Positions 18,752-28,149 are shown, numbered from the stretch's first letter. The stretch is DNA of 64,000 bases from Lachnospiraceae bacterium (GCA_017449765.1 JAFTFE010000134.1:1-64000); one strand, 5' to 3'. A program made the numbers and translations. Notes: a model not told the origin generated them from the letters alone.

Positions 18752-18817
18752 AGACGTGCAAAACGCCCCTCTTCTTTCGAAGACGTGCAAAACGCCCCTC
18801 TTCTTTCGAAGACGTGC
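18750..18817 (+). repeat. Tandem direct repeat, 29 bp x 2 plus 10 bp
   Basis: Two identical 29-base units at 18750-18778 and 18779-18807, starting GAAGACGTGC, followed by the first ten bases of a third copy at 18808-18817. The first copy begins inside the recombinase stop codon. The core GACGTGC reappears inverted at 18929-18935, on the far side of the hairpin element. Confidence 0.9.
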
Positions 18818-18936
18818 TAACCTCGCCTTCGCTACGCTTCGGCTCGGTTATGGCTTTCGCCATATAAAAAGAAAAATGCCAACAAACTTGTTTATGCAAG
18901 CATACAAGTTAGTGGCATTTTTCTTTTTGCACGTCT
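18808..18936. repeat. Inverted-repeat element with bidirectional terminator hairpin
   Basis: The element is bounded by AGACGTGC (18810-18817) and its complement GCACGTCT (18929-18936). Inside are an imperfect palindrome TAACC...GGTTA (18818-18850) and a long hairpin with perfect 16-bp arms at 18866-18881 and 18913-18928 plus an inner 7-bp stem AACTTGT/ACAAGTT. The arms carry A-runs on the left and T-runs on the right, so it can end transcription from both convergent genes. It resembles a small non-autonomous repeat or a structured intergenic unit. Confidence 0.75.
18866..18928. terminator. Bidirectional terminator between recombinase and carbonic anhydrase genes
   Basis: Perfect 16-bp arms with the T-run of each strand inside the stem; the flanking genes converge on it. 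The left arm is 18866-18881 and the right arm 18913-18928. Confidence 0.8.
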
Positions 18937-18940
18937 CAAG

Positions 18941-19528
18941 TTACAAAAACTCCACTTTACCGGTTTCAAGGTCGTATATCGCTCCGATTACCTTTAAGCC
19001 GTATTCTTTCTCGTCTTTCTGAATTATCAGACTGCTCTCGATTATATTACAGCTGTGCTCAACATTAAGACGGGTTGCTTCATGAGGGTCCTTCTCTTCT
19101 CCTATGGCCGTCTTAATATCGTCGGTTATGTACTGTACATATCCGCCGGTATGTCCGCTTAATACTTTTTCAACCGCATCGCAATTAGTGTGTCCGAGTA
19201 CAACCACAAGACCTGTACCGAGGTGCTCTGCAGCATATTCGATACTACCCAACTGATGGTCGTCAATTACATTTCCGCCTACACGGATTACATATAAATC
19301 TCCTATGCAGGCTGAGAATATAGCTTCAGGTATAACTCTGGTGTCAGAACATGTAACTATGATTGCATAAGGCTTCTGTCCTTCTTTTGCTGTCTTAAGA
19401 AGAATATCCGATGTTGATTCAATCTCTGTATGTCTTTTTTCGACATAATGAAGATTACCGGTTATAAGAATCTGCTTTGCTGCCTCTGCCTGAATGTCAT
19501 AACGAACAAAAATGTGGTCACTGTCCAT
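18941..19528 (-). CDS. Beta-class carbonic anhydrase
   Basis: Zinc enzyme that interconverts CO2 and bicarbonate. In 195 residues all zinc and dyad residues are present: C60-S-D62-T-R64, then H113-T-N-C116. IRVGGNVIDDHQLGSIEYAAEHLG is the conserved core. AAGGAAGG precedes the ATG. A single-gene unit between two convergent/divergent neighbours, likely cytoplasmic, supplying bicarbonate for carboxylation. Confidence 0.94.
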   Translation of the reverse strand: MDSDHIFVRYDIQAEAAKQILITGNLHYVEKRHTEIESTSDILLKTAKEGQKPYAIIVTCSDTRVIPEAIFSACIGDLYVIRVGGNVIDDHQLGSIEYAAEHLGTGLVVVLGHTNCDAVEKVLSGHTGGYVQYITDDIKTAIGEEKDPHEATRLNVEHSCNIIESSLIIQKDEKEYGLKVIGAIYDLETGKVEFL

Positions 19529-19698
19529 ATTAAAATACCTTCCTTTTCTTATTAATGTTTTTCGGTCTTAATATACATATTTAGGCTTATTCTACAGCAC
19601 TTTACGTTTTTGTTCAAGAAAAAAATGCTTTTAGTTGTAAACGTGATTATATATAATTAAAACTTTTCAATAAATACCATAAAAATACAATATTTTGA

Positions 19699-19787
19699 TT
19701 GATTTTTTTTGTCGAAAGTATCATAATATAAATGATTGATGTCTTTTGCTTTATGACATCTTATTTATCAATATTTTAGATATTGAT
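19699..19787 (+). promoter_or_regulatory. Putative promoter and two dyads upstream of the REC-EAL gene
   Basis: TTGATT at 19699-19704, a 17-base spacer and CATAAT at 19722-19727 form a plausible promoter. Downstream are two short dyads: GATGTC/GACATC (about 19738-19760) and TCAATAT/ATATTGA (about 19769-19785), either of which could be an operator or leader hairpin. The region between the carbonic anhydrase start and this gene is about 275 bases and holds nothing else that is recognisable. Confidence 0.4.
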
Positions 19788-19803
19788 ACGAAAGGACATA
19801 AAT

Positions 19804-21525
19804 ATGCGTACAAAACTAATGAAACAATCGGGACCTATACTTTTTGATGATATGAAACGTACTGTTCTGGTTGTTGATGACGAGTCCATCAATCGTGAGC
19901 TTTTAGGCTCTATTCTTGAAGATAGTTACGATATATTATATGCTTGTGACGGTATTGAAGCTTTGCAGATAATTAATGATTATTCCAAATCGATATCCGC
20001 AGTTCTTTTGGATTTGATTATGCCCAATATGGACGGCTGGGATGTAATTAATAAAATGCAGAACGATGAAAATACTAAGCATATTCCTATTATTGTGCTT
20101 ACCTCTGAGCATGAAGCCGAAGTCGAAAGTCTCAATCAGGGAGCATCTGACTTTATTCCCAAACCATACGATTTACCTGACGTAATATTAGCCAGAGTAA
20201 AAAGGACTATAGAACTTTCCGAAGATCGTACTATCCTGCAATCAGTTGAAAGAGACAAGCTTACCGGACTTCTGACTAAAGAGTTTTTCCTGGAATATGT
20301 TGATATAACAGATCATTTTTATAAGGATAAGCACATGGATGCTGTCGCTCTTAACATAGATCGTTTCCATCTTCTTAATGAGATATACGGTCGTAATTTC
20401 GGTGACAGGGTTCTTCAGACCATTGCAACTGCCATCTATCAATTTGCAAGAGATAATGACGGTACTGCCGCAAGAGGCGAAGCTGACACATTTTTCTTAT
20501 ACATAGAACATCAGGAGGATTATAAACAGATAATCAGGCATCTTAAGGAGGAATTAAAACAATTATCAGACTCAATCAATGTTCATATAAGAATAGGAAT
20601 ATATCAAAGAGAATTATCTGACAATGATACCGAGAAGATATTTGATTATGCCAAGATTGCCTGCAATACTATAAGGGGCAATTTCCAGGAATCAATCGCA
20701 TTTTATGATTCAAATTTACAGAAAAATGCCATCTTTTCCGAAAGATTGGTACATGATATATATGAAGGACTTGATAACGGTCAGTTCAAGGTCTTCTATC
20801 AACCCAAATACGATATACAATGTGACACACCAAGATTAAGAAGTGCTGAAGCACTTGTCAGATGGAAGCATCCTGAATTCGGCATGGTTTCCCCGGGACA
20901 GTTTATCCCGTTATTTGAGAATAACGGATTAATCCAGAAGGTTGATCATTTCGTATGGCACGAGGTTGCTGCGAATATCCGAAGGTGGAAGGACGAATTA
21001 GGTTTTTCTGTTCCAATCTCGGTCAATATGTCGAGAATAGATATATGCGACTCAAATATTGTTAACAGAATAAGAAAATTATTAAATGAATTCAACTTAA
21101 AACCGGGTGATTTCCATTTGGAGATAACCGAATCCGCATATTCAAGTGATACGGAAAGGCTTATGAATGTAATAGATGAGCTGCGTGAGATAGGATTTCT
21201 TATAGAGCTCGATGATTTCGGAGCCGGCTACTCTTCTCTTAATACTCTCGCTACTATGCCGATTGATGTTATTAAGATGGATATGGAATTTGTCCGCAAT
21301 ATGCACAAGGACAAGAAGACCTTACGAATGATTGAGCTTATTATGGACATAGCGGAGTTTTTATCCGTCCCTGTTGTTGCAGAGGGTGTCGAGGATAAAA
21401 CTCAATATGAATTTTTAAAGAGTGTCGGATGTGATATAATACAGGGATATTATTTTTCAAAACCACTGCCACTCGATGAATTTGAACAATTATTAATTGA
21501 TAATAAAAAAGAAGGGGGTAAATAA
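19804..21525 (+). CDS. Response regulator with degenerate GGDEF and active-looking EAL domain
   Basis: A 573-residue cyclic-di-GMP phosphodiesterase under receiver control. The receiver domain (about 18-135) is complete: D25/D26, phospho-acceptor D70 in LLDLIMP, T100 and K120. The GGDEF domain (about 150-300) reads R-G-E-A-D-T-F at the signature, so it should not make cyclic-di-GMP. The EAL domain (about 320-560) keeps EALVRW, SVNMSR, EITES, LDDFGAGYSSL, VIKMD and EGVE, the expected metal and substrate residues. The ATG at 19804 (AAAGGA upstream) is preferred over the TTG at 19783. The next gene encodes an HPt protein. Confidence 0.92.
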   Translation: MRTKLMKQSGPILFDDMKRTVLVVDDESINRELLGSILEDSYDILYACDGIEALQIINDYSKSISAVLLDLIMPNMDGWDVINKMQNDENTKHIPIIVLTSEHEAEVESLNQGASDFIPKPYDLPDVILARVKRTIELSEDRTILQSVERDKLTGLLTKEFFLEYVDITDHFYKDKHMDAVALNIDRFHLLNEIYGRNFGDRVLQTIATAIYQFARDNDGTAARGEADTFFLYIEHQEDYKQIIRHLKEELKQLSDSINVHIRIGIYQRELSDNDTEKIFDYAKIACNTIRGNFQESIAFYDSNLQKNAIFSERLVHDIYEGLDNGQFKVFYQPKYDIQCDTPRLRSAEALVRWKHPEFGMVSPGQFIPLFENNGLIQKVDHFVWHEVAANIRRWKDELGFSVPISVNMSRIDICDSNIVNRIRKLLNEFNLKPGDFHLEITESAYSSDTERLMNVIDELREIGFLIELDDFGAGYSSLNTLATMPIDVIKMDMEFVRNMHKDKKTLRMIELIMDIAEFLSVPVVAEGVEDKTQYEFLKSVGCDIIQGYYFSKPLPLDEFEQLLIDNKKEGGK

Positions 21526-21527
21526 TA

Positions 21528-21872
21528 ATGCTCACACTAAATGATATGATAGAATTCGGAGCCGATACGGAGACTGCCTTAAAAAGATGCGCCGGAAAAG
21601 AGGAATTATACTTAAGGTTGGTTAAAAAAATTCCCGATTCAGAAGAATTTGAAAAGCTTGAGGCCGCTGTTTTGGAGAAGGACTATAGTAAGGCATTTGA
21701 TATAGCACATGGTTTAAAGGGTGTTTTGTTGAATCTTTCCATAACTCCTATTGCTGATCCGGTTTCAGAGATGACCGAATTTTTGCGTAACAAAGAAGAC
21801 AGGGATTATAGTTCTTATCTTACTGAAATAATGACACAGCGGGATAAATTAAAATCCTTGTGCAATGAGTGA
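21528..21872 (+). CDS. Stand-alone HPt (histidine phosphotransfer) protein
   Basis: Small helical protein of 114 residues with the HPt signature AHGLKGVLLNLSI; H61 is the likely phosphate-carrying histidine. It would pass phosphate between a hybrid kinase and a receiver domain. The AGGGGG ribosome site overlaps the end of the preceding response-regulator gene, so the two are made together and probably act together. No histidine kinase is encoded nearby, so the donor is elsewhere. Confidence 0.85.
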   Translation: MLTLNDMIEFGADTETALKRCAGKEELYLRLVKKIPDSEEFEKLEAAVLEKDYSKAFDIAHGLKGVLLNLSITPIADPVSEMTEFLRNKEDRDYSSYLTEIMTQRDKLKSLCNE

Positions 21873-21886
21873 TTTTTTGATATAAT
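21858..21886 (+). promoter_or_regulatory. Promoter for the chemoreceptor gene
   Basis: TTGTGC at 21858-21863, a 17-base spacer, and TATAAT at 21881-21886 with upstream TG (extended -10). It overlaps the end of the HPt gene and lies about 35 bases ahead of the chemoreceptor start. Confidence 0.65.
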
Positions 21887-21921
21887 GCAATTTAGAAGTA
21901 ATTTTAATAGAAAGGAACGAG

Positions 21922-23670
21922 ATGATGAAGAAATCTAAAAAAACACTATTAGGAAAACAGGTTAAAATCACTATCGCAGCCGTAGTCATCGTGGCAGCCC
22001 TACTTACCATATATGGCTCTGTCAAACTCCGCAAGGCCTACGAGGATATGATTGAAGAGGTTGTAACTGTTGCATCACAGGAATTCTTAGAAGAATTAAA
22101 TGTTGCTAAGCCGGGTGATTTGGCAGCCGAATCAGATGGTACATATACAAAGGGCGGACAGGTTCTAACCAGCGATGTCATGTCACAAATGAAAGAAAAA
22201 ACCGGTATTGATTACGAAATAATAGTTGGTGATACCATTGCCGCTACTACTATCAAAGATAAATCCGGTAAATCTTTAGCCGGCGAAAAGGTTGCCGCAA
22301 AAGCAAAGGAATGTATGAATTCCAATAAAATCGTATATGTTGCAGATGTAACAATCGGCGGAGAAATATATTTCGGATATTACATACCTTATGTAAATTC
22401 AGATGGCAAAGTTGCCGGAGCAATATTTGCAGGCAGAGAATCATCAGAGCTTAACAGTACAATAAGAGGTAATATTCTTCGTATGGTACTTATAAGTGCA
22501 ATCTGTATTATTATTGTTATAGCTATAGGTATAATTTCTATCAGAAAGACTTCAAGATATATGCATGATATCGTTCAGGCACTTGAAGAATTATCAAATG
22601 GTGATTTATCAATTACTATAGATGACGCTATTATGAACAGACCTGATGAATTAGGTGTTATCGCACAGAGTACAAAGCGTCTTGATGATGAGTTACATCA
22701 GGTTGTATCAGAACTTCTTCATATGGCACATGAGGTTAGACATGCTACACATGAGGTTAGCGATTCTGTAGGAAGCGCTACTCAGGCATCATCTCAGGTA
22801 TCACTTGCTATGGACGAGGTATCACAGGGTGCAGTTGCTCAGGCTGAAAGCCTTATGACTTCTGCTGAAGATACCAACAAGATTGGTGAGGATATCTCAG
22901 GTATCTCAGGTGATATCAATGAGCTTAATACTTATGCAGAGGAAATGATGGAAGCTTGTAACCATTCATTAAAATCACTTACTGTATTAATTGAGCATAA
23001 CGTAGAGGTTGTAGAAGCTATGCATGGCATCGAGAATCATATCAAGAGTACAAATGAATCCGTACTTGATATATCACAGATGTCAGACTTAATTGATAAT
23101 ATTTCATCTCAGACTAATCTCCTTTCACTTAATGCTTCTATCGAATCTGCAAGAGCCGGCGAAGCAGGTCGTGGATTCGCAGTTGTTGCGGATGAAATTC
23201 GTGTATTAGCTGATCAGTCTAAGGAAGCTACTGCACACATTAAGGAGATTGTTGACAGATTAATTAACGAATCTCGTCAGACAGTTGCCATTGCAAATGA
23301 CTTAAATGAGAAATTCCTTATCCAGAGCCAGCAGCTTGACTCTACTAAGAAGGATATGAATCTTATGATTGATGAGGTTAATAAGGTTACTTCAAATGCC
23401 AATACTATAAACGAACATATCGGTATTGTAGAAGAATCCAAGAACAACCTTATCAGCACCTTCTCTGATTTGTCTGCTATCTCTGAGGAGAATGCAGCCG
23501 CAACTCAGGAGACAAATGCTTCTATGGAAGAATTAAACTCAATCTTCGAGAACATCAGCCATTCATCACATGAGATGAAGACAGTTGCTCACGAAATGCA
23601 TGAGTTAATGCAGTTCTTCAGTGTAGATGGTCATATAGTTGAGGATGACGAAGACGAATACGGAGACTGA
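21922..23670 (+). CDS. Methyl-accepting chemotaxis protein with single Cache-type sensor
   Basis: Transmembrane receptor of 582 residues. It has a short cytoplasmic start, TM1 (about 16-36), an extracellular single-Cache-like domain (about 40-185, with [20 protein letters not shown] and [21 protein letters not shown]), TM2 (about 190-210), HAMP (about 211-265) and a cytoplasmic signalling domain. The hairpin tip reads [20 protein letters not shown] and [13 protein letters not shown], typical of MCPs. No C-terminal CheR-binding pentapeptide is seen; the tail is acidic. RBS AAAGGA. The organism is therefore probably motile; the ligand is unknown. Confidence 0.94.
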   Translation: MMKKSKKTLLGKQVKITIAAVVIVAALLTIYGSVKLRKAYEDMIEEVVTVASQEFLEELNVAKPGDLAAESDGTYTKGGQVLTSDVMSQMKEKTGIDYEIIVGDTIAATTIKDKSGKSLAGEKVAAKAKECMNSNKIVYVADVTIGGEIYFGYYIPYVNSDGKVAGAIFAGRESSELNSTIRGNILRMVLISAICIIIVIAIGIISIRKTSRYMHDIVQALEELSNGDLSITIDDAIMNRPDELGVIAQSTKRLDDELHQVVSELLHMAHEVRHATHEVSDSVGSATQASSQVSLAMDEVSQGAVAQAESLMTSAEDTNKIGEDISGISGDINELNTYAEEMMEACNHSLKSLTVLIEHNVEVVEAMHGIENHIKSTNESVLDISQMSDLIDNISSQTNLLSLNASIESARAGEAGRGFAVVADEIRVLADQSKEATAHIKEIVDRLINESRQTVAIANDLNEKFLIQSQQLDSTKKDMNLMIDEVNKVTSNANTINEHIGIVEESKNNLISTFSDLSAISEENAAATQETNASMEELNSIFENISHSSHEMKTVAHEMHELMQFFSVDGHIVEDDEDEYGD

Positions 23671-23682
23671 TAAATCTCATAT

Positions 23683-23774
23683 GGCTATGGCAGCCCCTAT
23701 AAAATAATAATGTAAGAGGACACGTTTTTTAATGGTCCTCTTACATTATTATTTTATAGGGGCTGCCAATAGCC
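23683..23774. repeat. Near-perfect 39-bp inverted repeat
   Basis: Arms of 33 bases at 23689-23721 and 23735-23767 are perfect reverse complements, with a 13-base loop. They extend outward by six more pairs (23683-23688 with 23769-23774) after one bulged A at 23768. No T-run follows on either side, so it differs from an ordinary terminator, though it lies between two convergent genes and may still stop transcription. Confidence 0.92.
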
Positions 23775-23788
23775 TGTTTAAATTTTTA

Positions 23789-24400
23789 TTATATCTCATT
23801 AATCATGTTTATGATATAATCAACCGTCTTATCTATACTCATAAGGCTGCTGTTTACGAATATATCATAGCTGTCAAGTGACGCCCATTTCTTGGAAGTA
23901 TAATAATTATAATATGACGCCCTTCCCTTGTCCTCTTTAATAATCTGGCTTCTTGCCTTATCTTCCGTAAGATCAAAACGTTTTGTAACAGTCTCAATCC
24001 TCTTATCAAGAGGTGCAAATATGAATACCCTCACCAGATCCGGATTATGTCTTAAAGCATAGTCTGCACATCTTCCGACAAATACACACTTGCCCTCTTC
24101 TGCTATGCTTTTGATTGTATCATATGTAGCCTGAAATGCCTGTTGGTTAAGATTAGCATGATAGCCCGTACTTGTAAAGCCATAGCTATACGGGTCCATA
24201 ACCAATGAATATAAAAAGCTCTTTGATGGCTTTTCATCTAAGCTTTTAAGTAAAGATTCACTTAAACCGCTTTTTTTAGCTGTCTCATTCAACAATTCCT
24301 TATCATAAAATGAATACCCCAATTTTTCCGCCAGTTTCCTGCCTATCTCACGTCCGTTACTGCCGAACTGTCTGCCTATAGTAATTACTGATTTACCCAT
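23789..24400 (-). CDS. Cytidylate kinase-like family protein
   Basis: A 203-residue protein of the Cytidylate_kin2 type. The N-terminus ITIGRQFGSNGREIGRKLAEKLGYSFYD replaces a classic P-loop with the GRQFGSNG form seen in this family. VFVGRCADYALRHNP and FIFAPLDKRIETV follow. Its phosphate acceptor is not established; it is distinct from the essential CMP kinase Cmk. AGGAGG precedes the start. It is an isolated gene facing the chemoreceptor gene. Confidence 0.85.
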   Translation of the reverse strand: MGKSVITIGRQFGSNGREIGRKLAEKLGYSFYDKELLNETAKKSGLSESLLKSLDEKPSKSFLYSLVMDPYSYGFTSTGYHANLNQQAFQATYDTIKSIAEEGKCVFVGRCADYALRHNPDLVRVFIFAPLDKRIETVTKRFDLTEDKARSQIIKEDKGRASYYNYYTSKKWASLDSYDIFVNSSLMSIDKTVDYIINMINEI

Positions 24401-24493
24401 AAAAACGCCCTCCTTTTGCTGTAAAACACATGTTTGCTGTTATGCTAATTATAACACTTAATGCAGTAAAATACCATACTTTATATTTGATAT

Positions 24494-26008
24494 TTATACC
24501 TCTTGCCTGTAAACTGTAGTTCCATTTCTAAGCCTGTCTTCAAACTCCTCACAGGTAAGCGGTTTGTCAAAGTAATATCCTTGAATAATCTCACAGTCTG
24601 TTCCTGACAGAATGTCAATCTGTGTCTGATTTTCTACGCCCTCGCAAAGCACTGTCATACCAAGCTTGTGCACCATACTGATTATATCAAGGATAAATTC
24701 CTTCTGTCGCATCTGACCTTCTATTAGAGCATCGGCAAATGTTTTGTCAAGCTTTACAACATCTACATTAAGCTCTTTCAGCATTGAAAGAGAGGAATAT
24801 CCGGTTCCGAAATCGTCAATAGAGGTATGAACGCCCAATTGTGACATTTTCTTAACAAGCGCTATCATAAGTCCGAAATCTGAAAAATCAGATGATTCTG
24901 TGAGTTCCATTTCAATATACTCAGTAGAAATATCGTTTTGTTCTATCGTTTTTATAACTTCGTCGGAAAAGTTCGTACTCTTAAGATGTAGCCTTGAAAA
25001 GTTCGAGGAAATCCTCACAGGCGTAAGCCCTTTTTCCAACCACTGCTTTATGTCGGCACAGACTTGTCTGAATACATAAAAATCAAGTTCGGTTATCCTG
25101 CCGTGCTTTTCAAATACAGGAACAAATTCTCCGGGAGATATGAGTTTTCCGTCCTTTGCCCATCGAACAAGTGCCTCAGCTCCGCAAAGCTTCCTGGTTT
25201 TCAGATCTACCTTCGGCTGATAATAAACCATAAATTCACGATTATCAATCGCAGGGCGAAAAGCATCAAGCAGTGTTTTTTCTCTGGCGGCTTTTTCGGC
25301 CATTTCCTCGTCAAACCAGATTACATCATCAGATATATCATCATGTGCGGCAGCAAGCGCAAACTGTCCACATCGTTCCATATCCATAAAGCTGTCATCA
25401 GATTTCATTTGATATATCCCTATGTATGATCCTAAGGTTATCTGATCCTCTGTGGAAAGAGTGACATTGAATTCTCTTAAATCGTCTATCAATTCTTGCT
25501 CACGTCCCTTTATTGTCAGAAAAACAAAGTTGTCACTATCGTATTTTGCAATGAATTCTTTTCGCTTCTTAAGCATTTTTAGATGTGCGGCATACTGAGC
25601 CAGCACATAATCTCCCATACCATAACCATATCTTTGGTTTATCATGCCAAAATTCTTAATATTTATAAATAAAATACTATAATTTTTTTGCCTGTGAAAC
25701 ATAAAAATATCAAGCGTATTATTGCGGAAACCGTCTCTTTTGAGAATACCGGTCATCATATCGTATCTGTAAAAAATCATATCTGTCAGAGCTATCGCCG
25801 CAAAACAAAATGCTCCAGCAATTATAAATGCAATAAGCAGCGCAATTTCACTTTTTATCCCCCTATTTACAAGTTGATATAAAATGATAAAAACTCCTAT
25901 TGTGACTGCAAGTCCGACATCTGAAACTATCTCGCTTTTAATCATTTCCTTTTGCATATGCTTTGCATCTTTTTTATCACTTTTTATCTCCATCAGCCAT
26001 GTCTTCAA
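24494..26008 (-). CDS. Membrane EAL-domain phosphodiesterase with degenerate GGDEF domain
   Basis: Protein of 504 residues with two N-terminal transmembrane helices (about 30-50 and 56-76), a degenerate GGDEF domain (about 85-235; the signature site reads Y-D-S-D-N-F) and a C-terminal EAL domain (about 245-495). EAL residues are conserved (AEALVRW, SSNFSR, EMELTES, IDDFGTGYSSL, VVKLDKTF, EGVE), so cyclic-di-GMP hydrolysis is likely. The TTG at 26008 is used because AGGTGA lies just upstream; an ATG at 25993 is the alternative. Confidence 0.88.
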   Translation of the reverse strand: MKTWLMEIKSDKKDAKHMQKEMIKSEIVSDVGLAVTIGVFIILYQLVNRGIKSEIALLIAFIIAGAFCFAAIALTDMIFYRYDMMTGILKRDGFRNNTLDIFMFHRQKNYSILFINIKNFGMINQRYGYGMGDYVLAQYAAHLKMLKKRKEFIAKYDSDNFVFLTIKGREQELIDDLREFNVTLSTEDQITLGSYIGIYQMKSDDSFMDMERCGQFALAAAHDDISDDVIWFDEEMAEKAAREKTLLDAFRPAIDNREFMVYYQPKVDLKTRKLCGAEALVRWAKDGKLISPGEFVPVFEKHGRITELDFYVFRQVCADIKQWLEKGLTPVRISSNFSRLHLKSTNFSDEVIKTIEQNDISTEYIEMELTESSDFSDFGLMIALVKKMSQLGVHTSIDDFGTGYSSLSMLKELNVDVVKLDKTFADALIEGQMRQKEFILDIISMVHKLGMTVLCEGVENQTQIDILSGTDCEIIQGYYFDKPLTCEEFEDRLRNGTTVYRQEV

Positions 26009-26081
26009 TTATTTCACCTATATCCTTAATATCATTTTATCGTTTCAGTCTTTTAAAAAAAGAAGATATTCTAACATTCTC

Positions 26082-27281
26082 TTACCTTGGAGCCATTAGC
26101 TTGGTTATTCCGGCTTTTAATCCATCAATGGTAAGCGGATACATATCATATATTTCTGCTAAGGTACGCTCTGACTCCATCCAGCCTAAATCATTAAGCT
26201 TACCGTGGAATCTCGGATTAAGCCAGATAACCTTCTTGTATTTATCGCGAAGAAGTCTGTTCCACTCATATCCGCTTCTGCCATCGTTTGGTCCGCGGTA
26301 ATTACCGTTTACATCAAATAATTCCTCCGGTGCCATCTGCGCATCACCGACAATTATAACCTTATAATCCTTGTCTGTATGTCTGAAAAGATAATCCAAG
26401 TCTACCCAGTTACCCATCTCACATTCTGCGTCTTTATAAACCTTACTGTAGATGCAGTTATGGAAATAATACGTTTTGACATCCTTGAAATGATTCGCCT
26501 TATGAACAGCCTGGAATAAATCATTACATAACTCACTGAAAGGCATCATAGTACCGCCGCAATCAAATAAAAGCAAAAGCTTGACCGAATTTTTTCTTGG
26601 TTTGTCAAACTCTAACTTTAAATATCCTCCATTGTTACAGGTAGAGTCTATAGTTTTATCCAAATCAAGTTCTGTCTTAGGCACCTCAAGCTTGGTTGAA
26701 AACTGTCTTAACCTCCTGAAAGCTACCTGAAACTGCCTTATATCAAGAGTTTTATCATGTCTGAAATCCTGATATTTACGCTCTCCCATAACCTGAAAGG
26801 CTGACTGCTGTCCCGGACGTCCGCCTATACGTAGTCCACCCGGATTACGACCGCTGTGTCCGAATGCTGAGCCGCCGCTTGTACCTATCCAGTAATTACC
26901 ACCGTTATGCTCCTGATTCTGCTCCGTGACACGCTCCCGATAAAGCCTTTTGGTTTCTGCCATATCACGCTTTTGGATATAGCTGTAAATATCGGCATTA
27001 AGCTTGGAGGTATCCATATCACCTTTATCAAGAAACTTCATGATAATTTCAGGAGGCATTTCCATTCCGACATGCACGTCTTTAAAATACTCCATAAAAG
27101 CCATATCGAATTTGTCATAATCTGATTCGGTTTTAACAAGTATCATCCTGCCGAGATTATATAATCCTTCAAGAGATGAATACGCAAGGCCTCTGTCAAG
27201 CGCATCCATGAAGGTTATCCATTCGGTAAGTGATACCTTGAGTCCTTTTTCTCTTAAAACATATAAAAAATCAGTAAACAA
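26082..27281 (-). CDS. CoxE-like VWA domain protein
   Basis: A 399-residue protein of the CoxE/VWA type, partner of MoxR-family ATPases. The C-terminal half holds the VWA fold; its metal-site motif reads LLLLFDCGGTM, i.e. D-x-G-x-T rather than the textbook D-x-S-x-S. A Gly-rich stretch (about residues 120-145) separates it from an N-terminal helical domain. It starts with TTG directly after the TAA of the MoxR gene, with GGAGAA nine bases upstream, so translation is probably coupled. The process this pair matures or remodels is unknown. Confidence 0.82.
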   Translation of the reverse strand: MFTDFLYVLREKGLKVSLTEWITFMDALDRGLAYSSLEGLYNLGRMILVKTESDYDKFDMAFMEYFKDVHVGMEMPPEIIMKFLDKGDMDTSKLNADIYSYIQKRDMAETKRLYRERVTEQNQEHNGGNYWIGTSGGSAFGHSGRNPGGLRIGGRPGQQSAFQVMGERKYQDFRHDKTLDIRQFQVAFRRLRQFSTKLEVPKTELDLDKTIDSTCNNGGYLKLEFDKPRKNSVKLLLLFDCGGTMMPFSELCNDLFQAVHKANHFKDVKTYYFHNCIYSKVYKDAECEMGNWVDLDYLFRHTDKDYKVIIVGDAQMAPEELFDVNGNYRGPNDGRSGYEWNRLLRDKYKKVIWLNPRFHGKLNDLGWMESERTLAEIYDMYPLTIDGLKAGITKLMAPR

Positions 27282-28100
27282 TTACAGTATTCTCCTCTTT
27301 TTAACTACTTCAACATCCTCGTCCTTCTTTATGAGCACACCGAGGAATGGCAATTTAGTTCTGATTGTATCCGGGTCAATACCACCGAGTGATAAGGCGT
27401 TAAGCCAGTCTATAAGTTCAGATGTACTCGGCTTCTTACGTACTTCTTTTATTTCTCTTATCCAATAAAAAGTGTCCATAGCCTGTTTTAACAGATTCTC
27501 ATCTATATTATCAAAATGAACTCTGACTATCTCATCCATTTCTTCCTTCTCAGGGAAGGCAATATAATGGAAAATACATCTTCTTAAGAATGCATCAGGT
27601 AGCTCTTTTTCTGCGTTCGATGTTATTATCACTATAGGTCTTGTTTTAGCTTTTATTGTTTCTCTTGTCTCATGTATATAGAATTCCATCTTGTCAAGCT
27701 CCCAAAGTAAGTCATTCGGGAATTCAAGATCAGCTTTATCTATCTCGTCTATAAGTAATATGACTTGTTCCTCTGATTTGAATGCCTCACCAAGCTTGCC
27801 AAGCTTAATATACCGCTTTATATCATCTACGCCTTCTTCGCCAAACTGGCTGTCGTAAAGTCTCTGAATGGTATCATATACATAAAGTCCATCCTGCGCC
27901 TTAGTAGTTGATTTTATATTCCAGATAAAAAGCTTCATATTAAAAGCTTCGCTTATAGCCTCAGCAAGCATTGTCTTGCCTGTACCCGGCTCACCCTTTA
28001 TCAAGAGTGGTTTTTCCAACGCTTTTGCCACATCTACAGCAGCCATAAGCTCCGGTGATGCCACATATTCCTTTGAGCCTGTGAATTTCATTTCGTTCAT
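27282..28100 (-). CDS. MoxR-family AAA+ ATPase
   Basis: A 272-residue AAA+ ATPase. Walker A is GEPGTGKTML (about residues 36-45), Walker B is ILLIDEIDKAD, sensor 1 lies in PIVIITSNAEKELPDAFLRR with the arginine finger after it. MoxR ATPases act as chaperone-like partners of VWA proteins, and the next gene encodes such a protein with zero spacing. The substrate is unknown. AGGAGA precedes the ATG. Confidence 0.9.
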   Translation of the reverse strand: MNEMKFTGSKEYVASPELMAAVDVAKALEKPLLIKGEPGTGKTMLAEAISEAFNMKLFIWNIKSTTKAQDGLYVYDTIQRLYDSQFGEEGVDDIKRYIKLGKLGEAFKSEEQVILLIDEIDKADLEFPNDLLWELDKMEFYIHETRETIKAKTRPIVIITSNAEKELPDAFLRRCIFHYIAFPEKEEMDEIVRVHFDNIDENLLKQAMDTFYWIREIKEVRKKPSTSELIDWLNALSLGGIDPDTIRTKLPFLGVLIKKDEDVEVVKKRRIL

Positions 28101-28149
28101 AGATGATTCTCCTTCTTATAATTCATTCAAATTTGTTTGGTATTATAGA

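Noticed and set aside
18750..18817. CRISPR array
   Set aside because: Repeats abut each other with no spacers and no cas genes are near.
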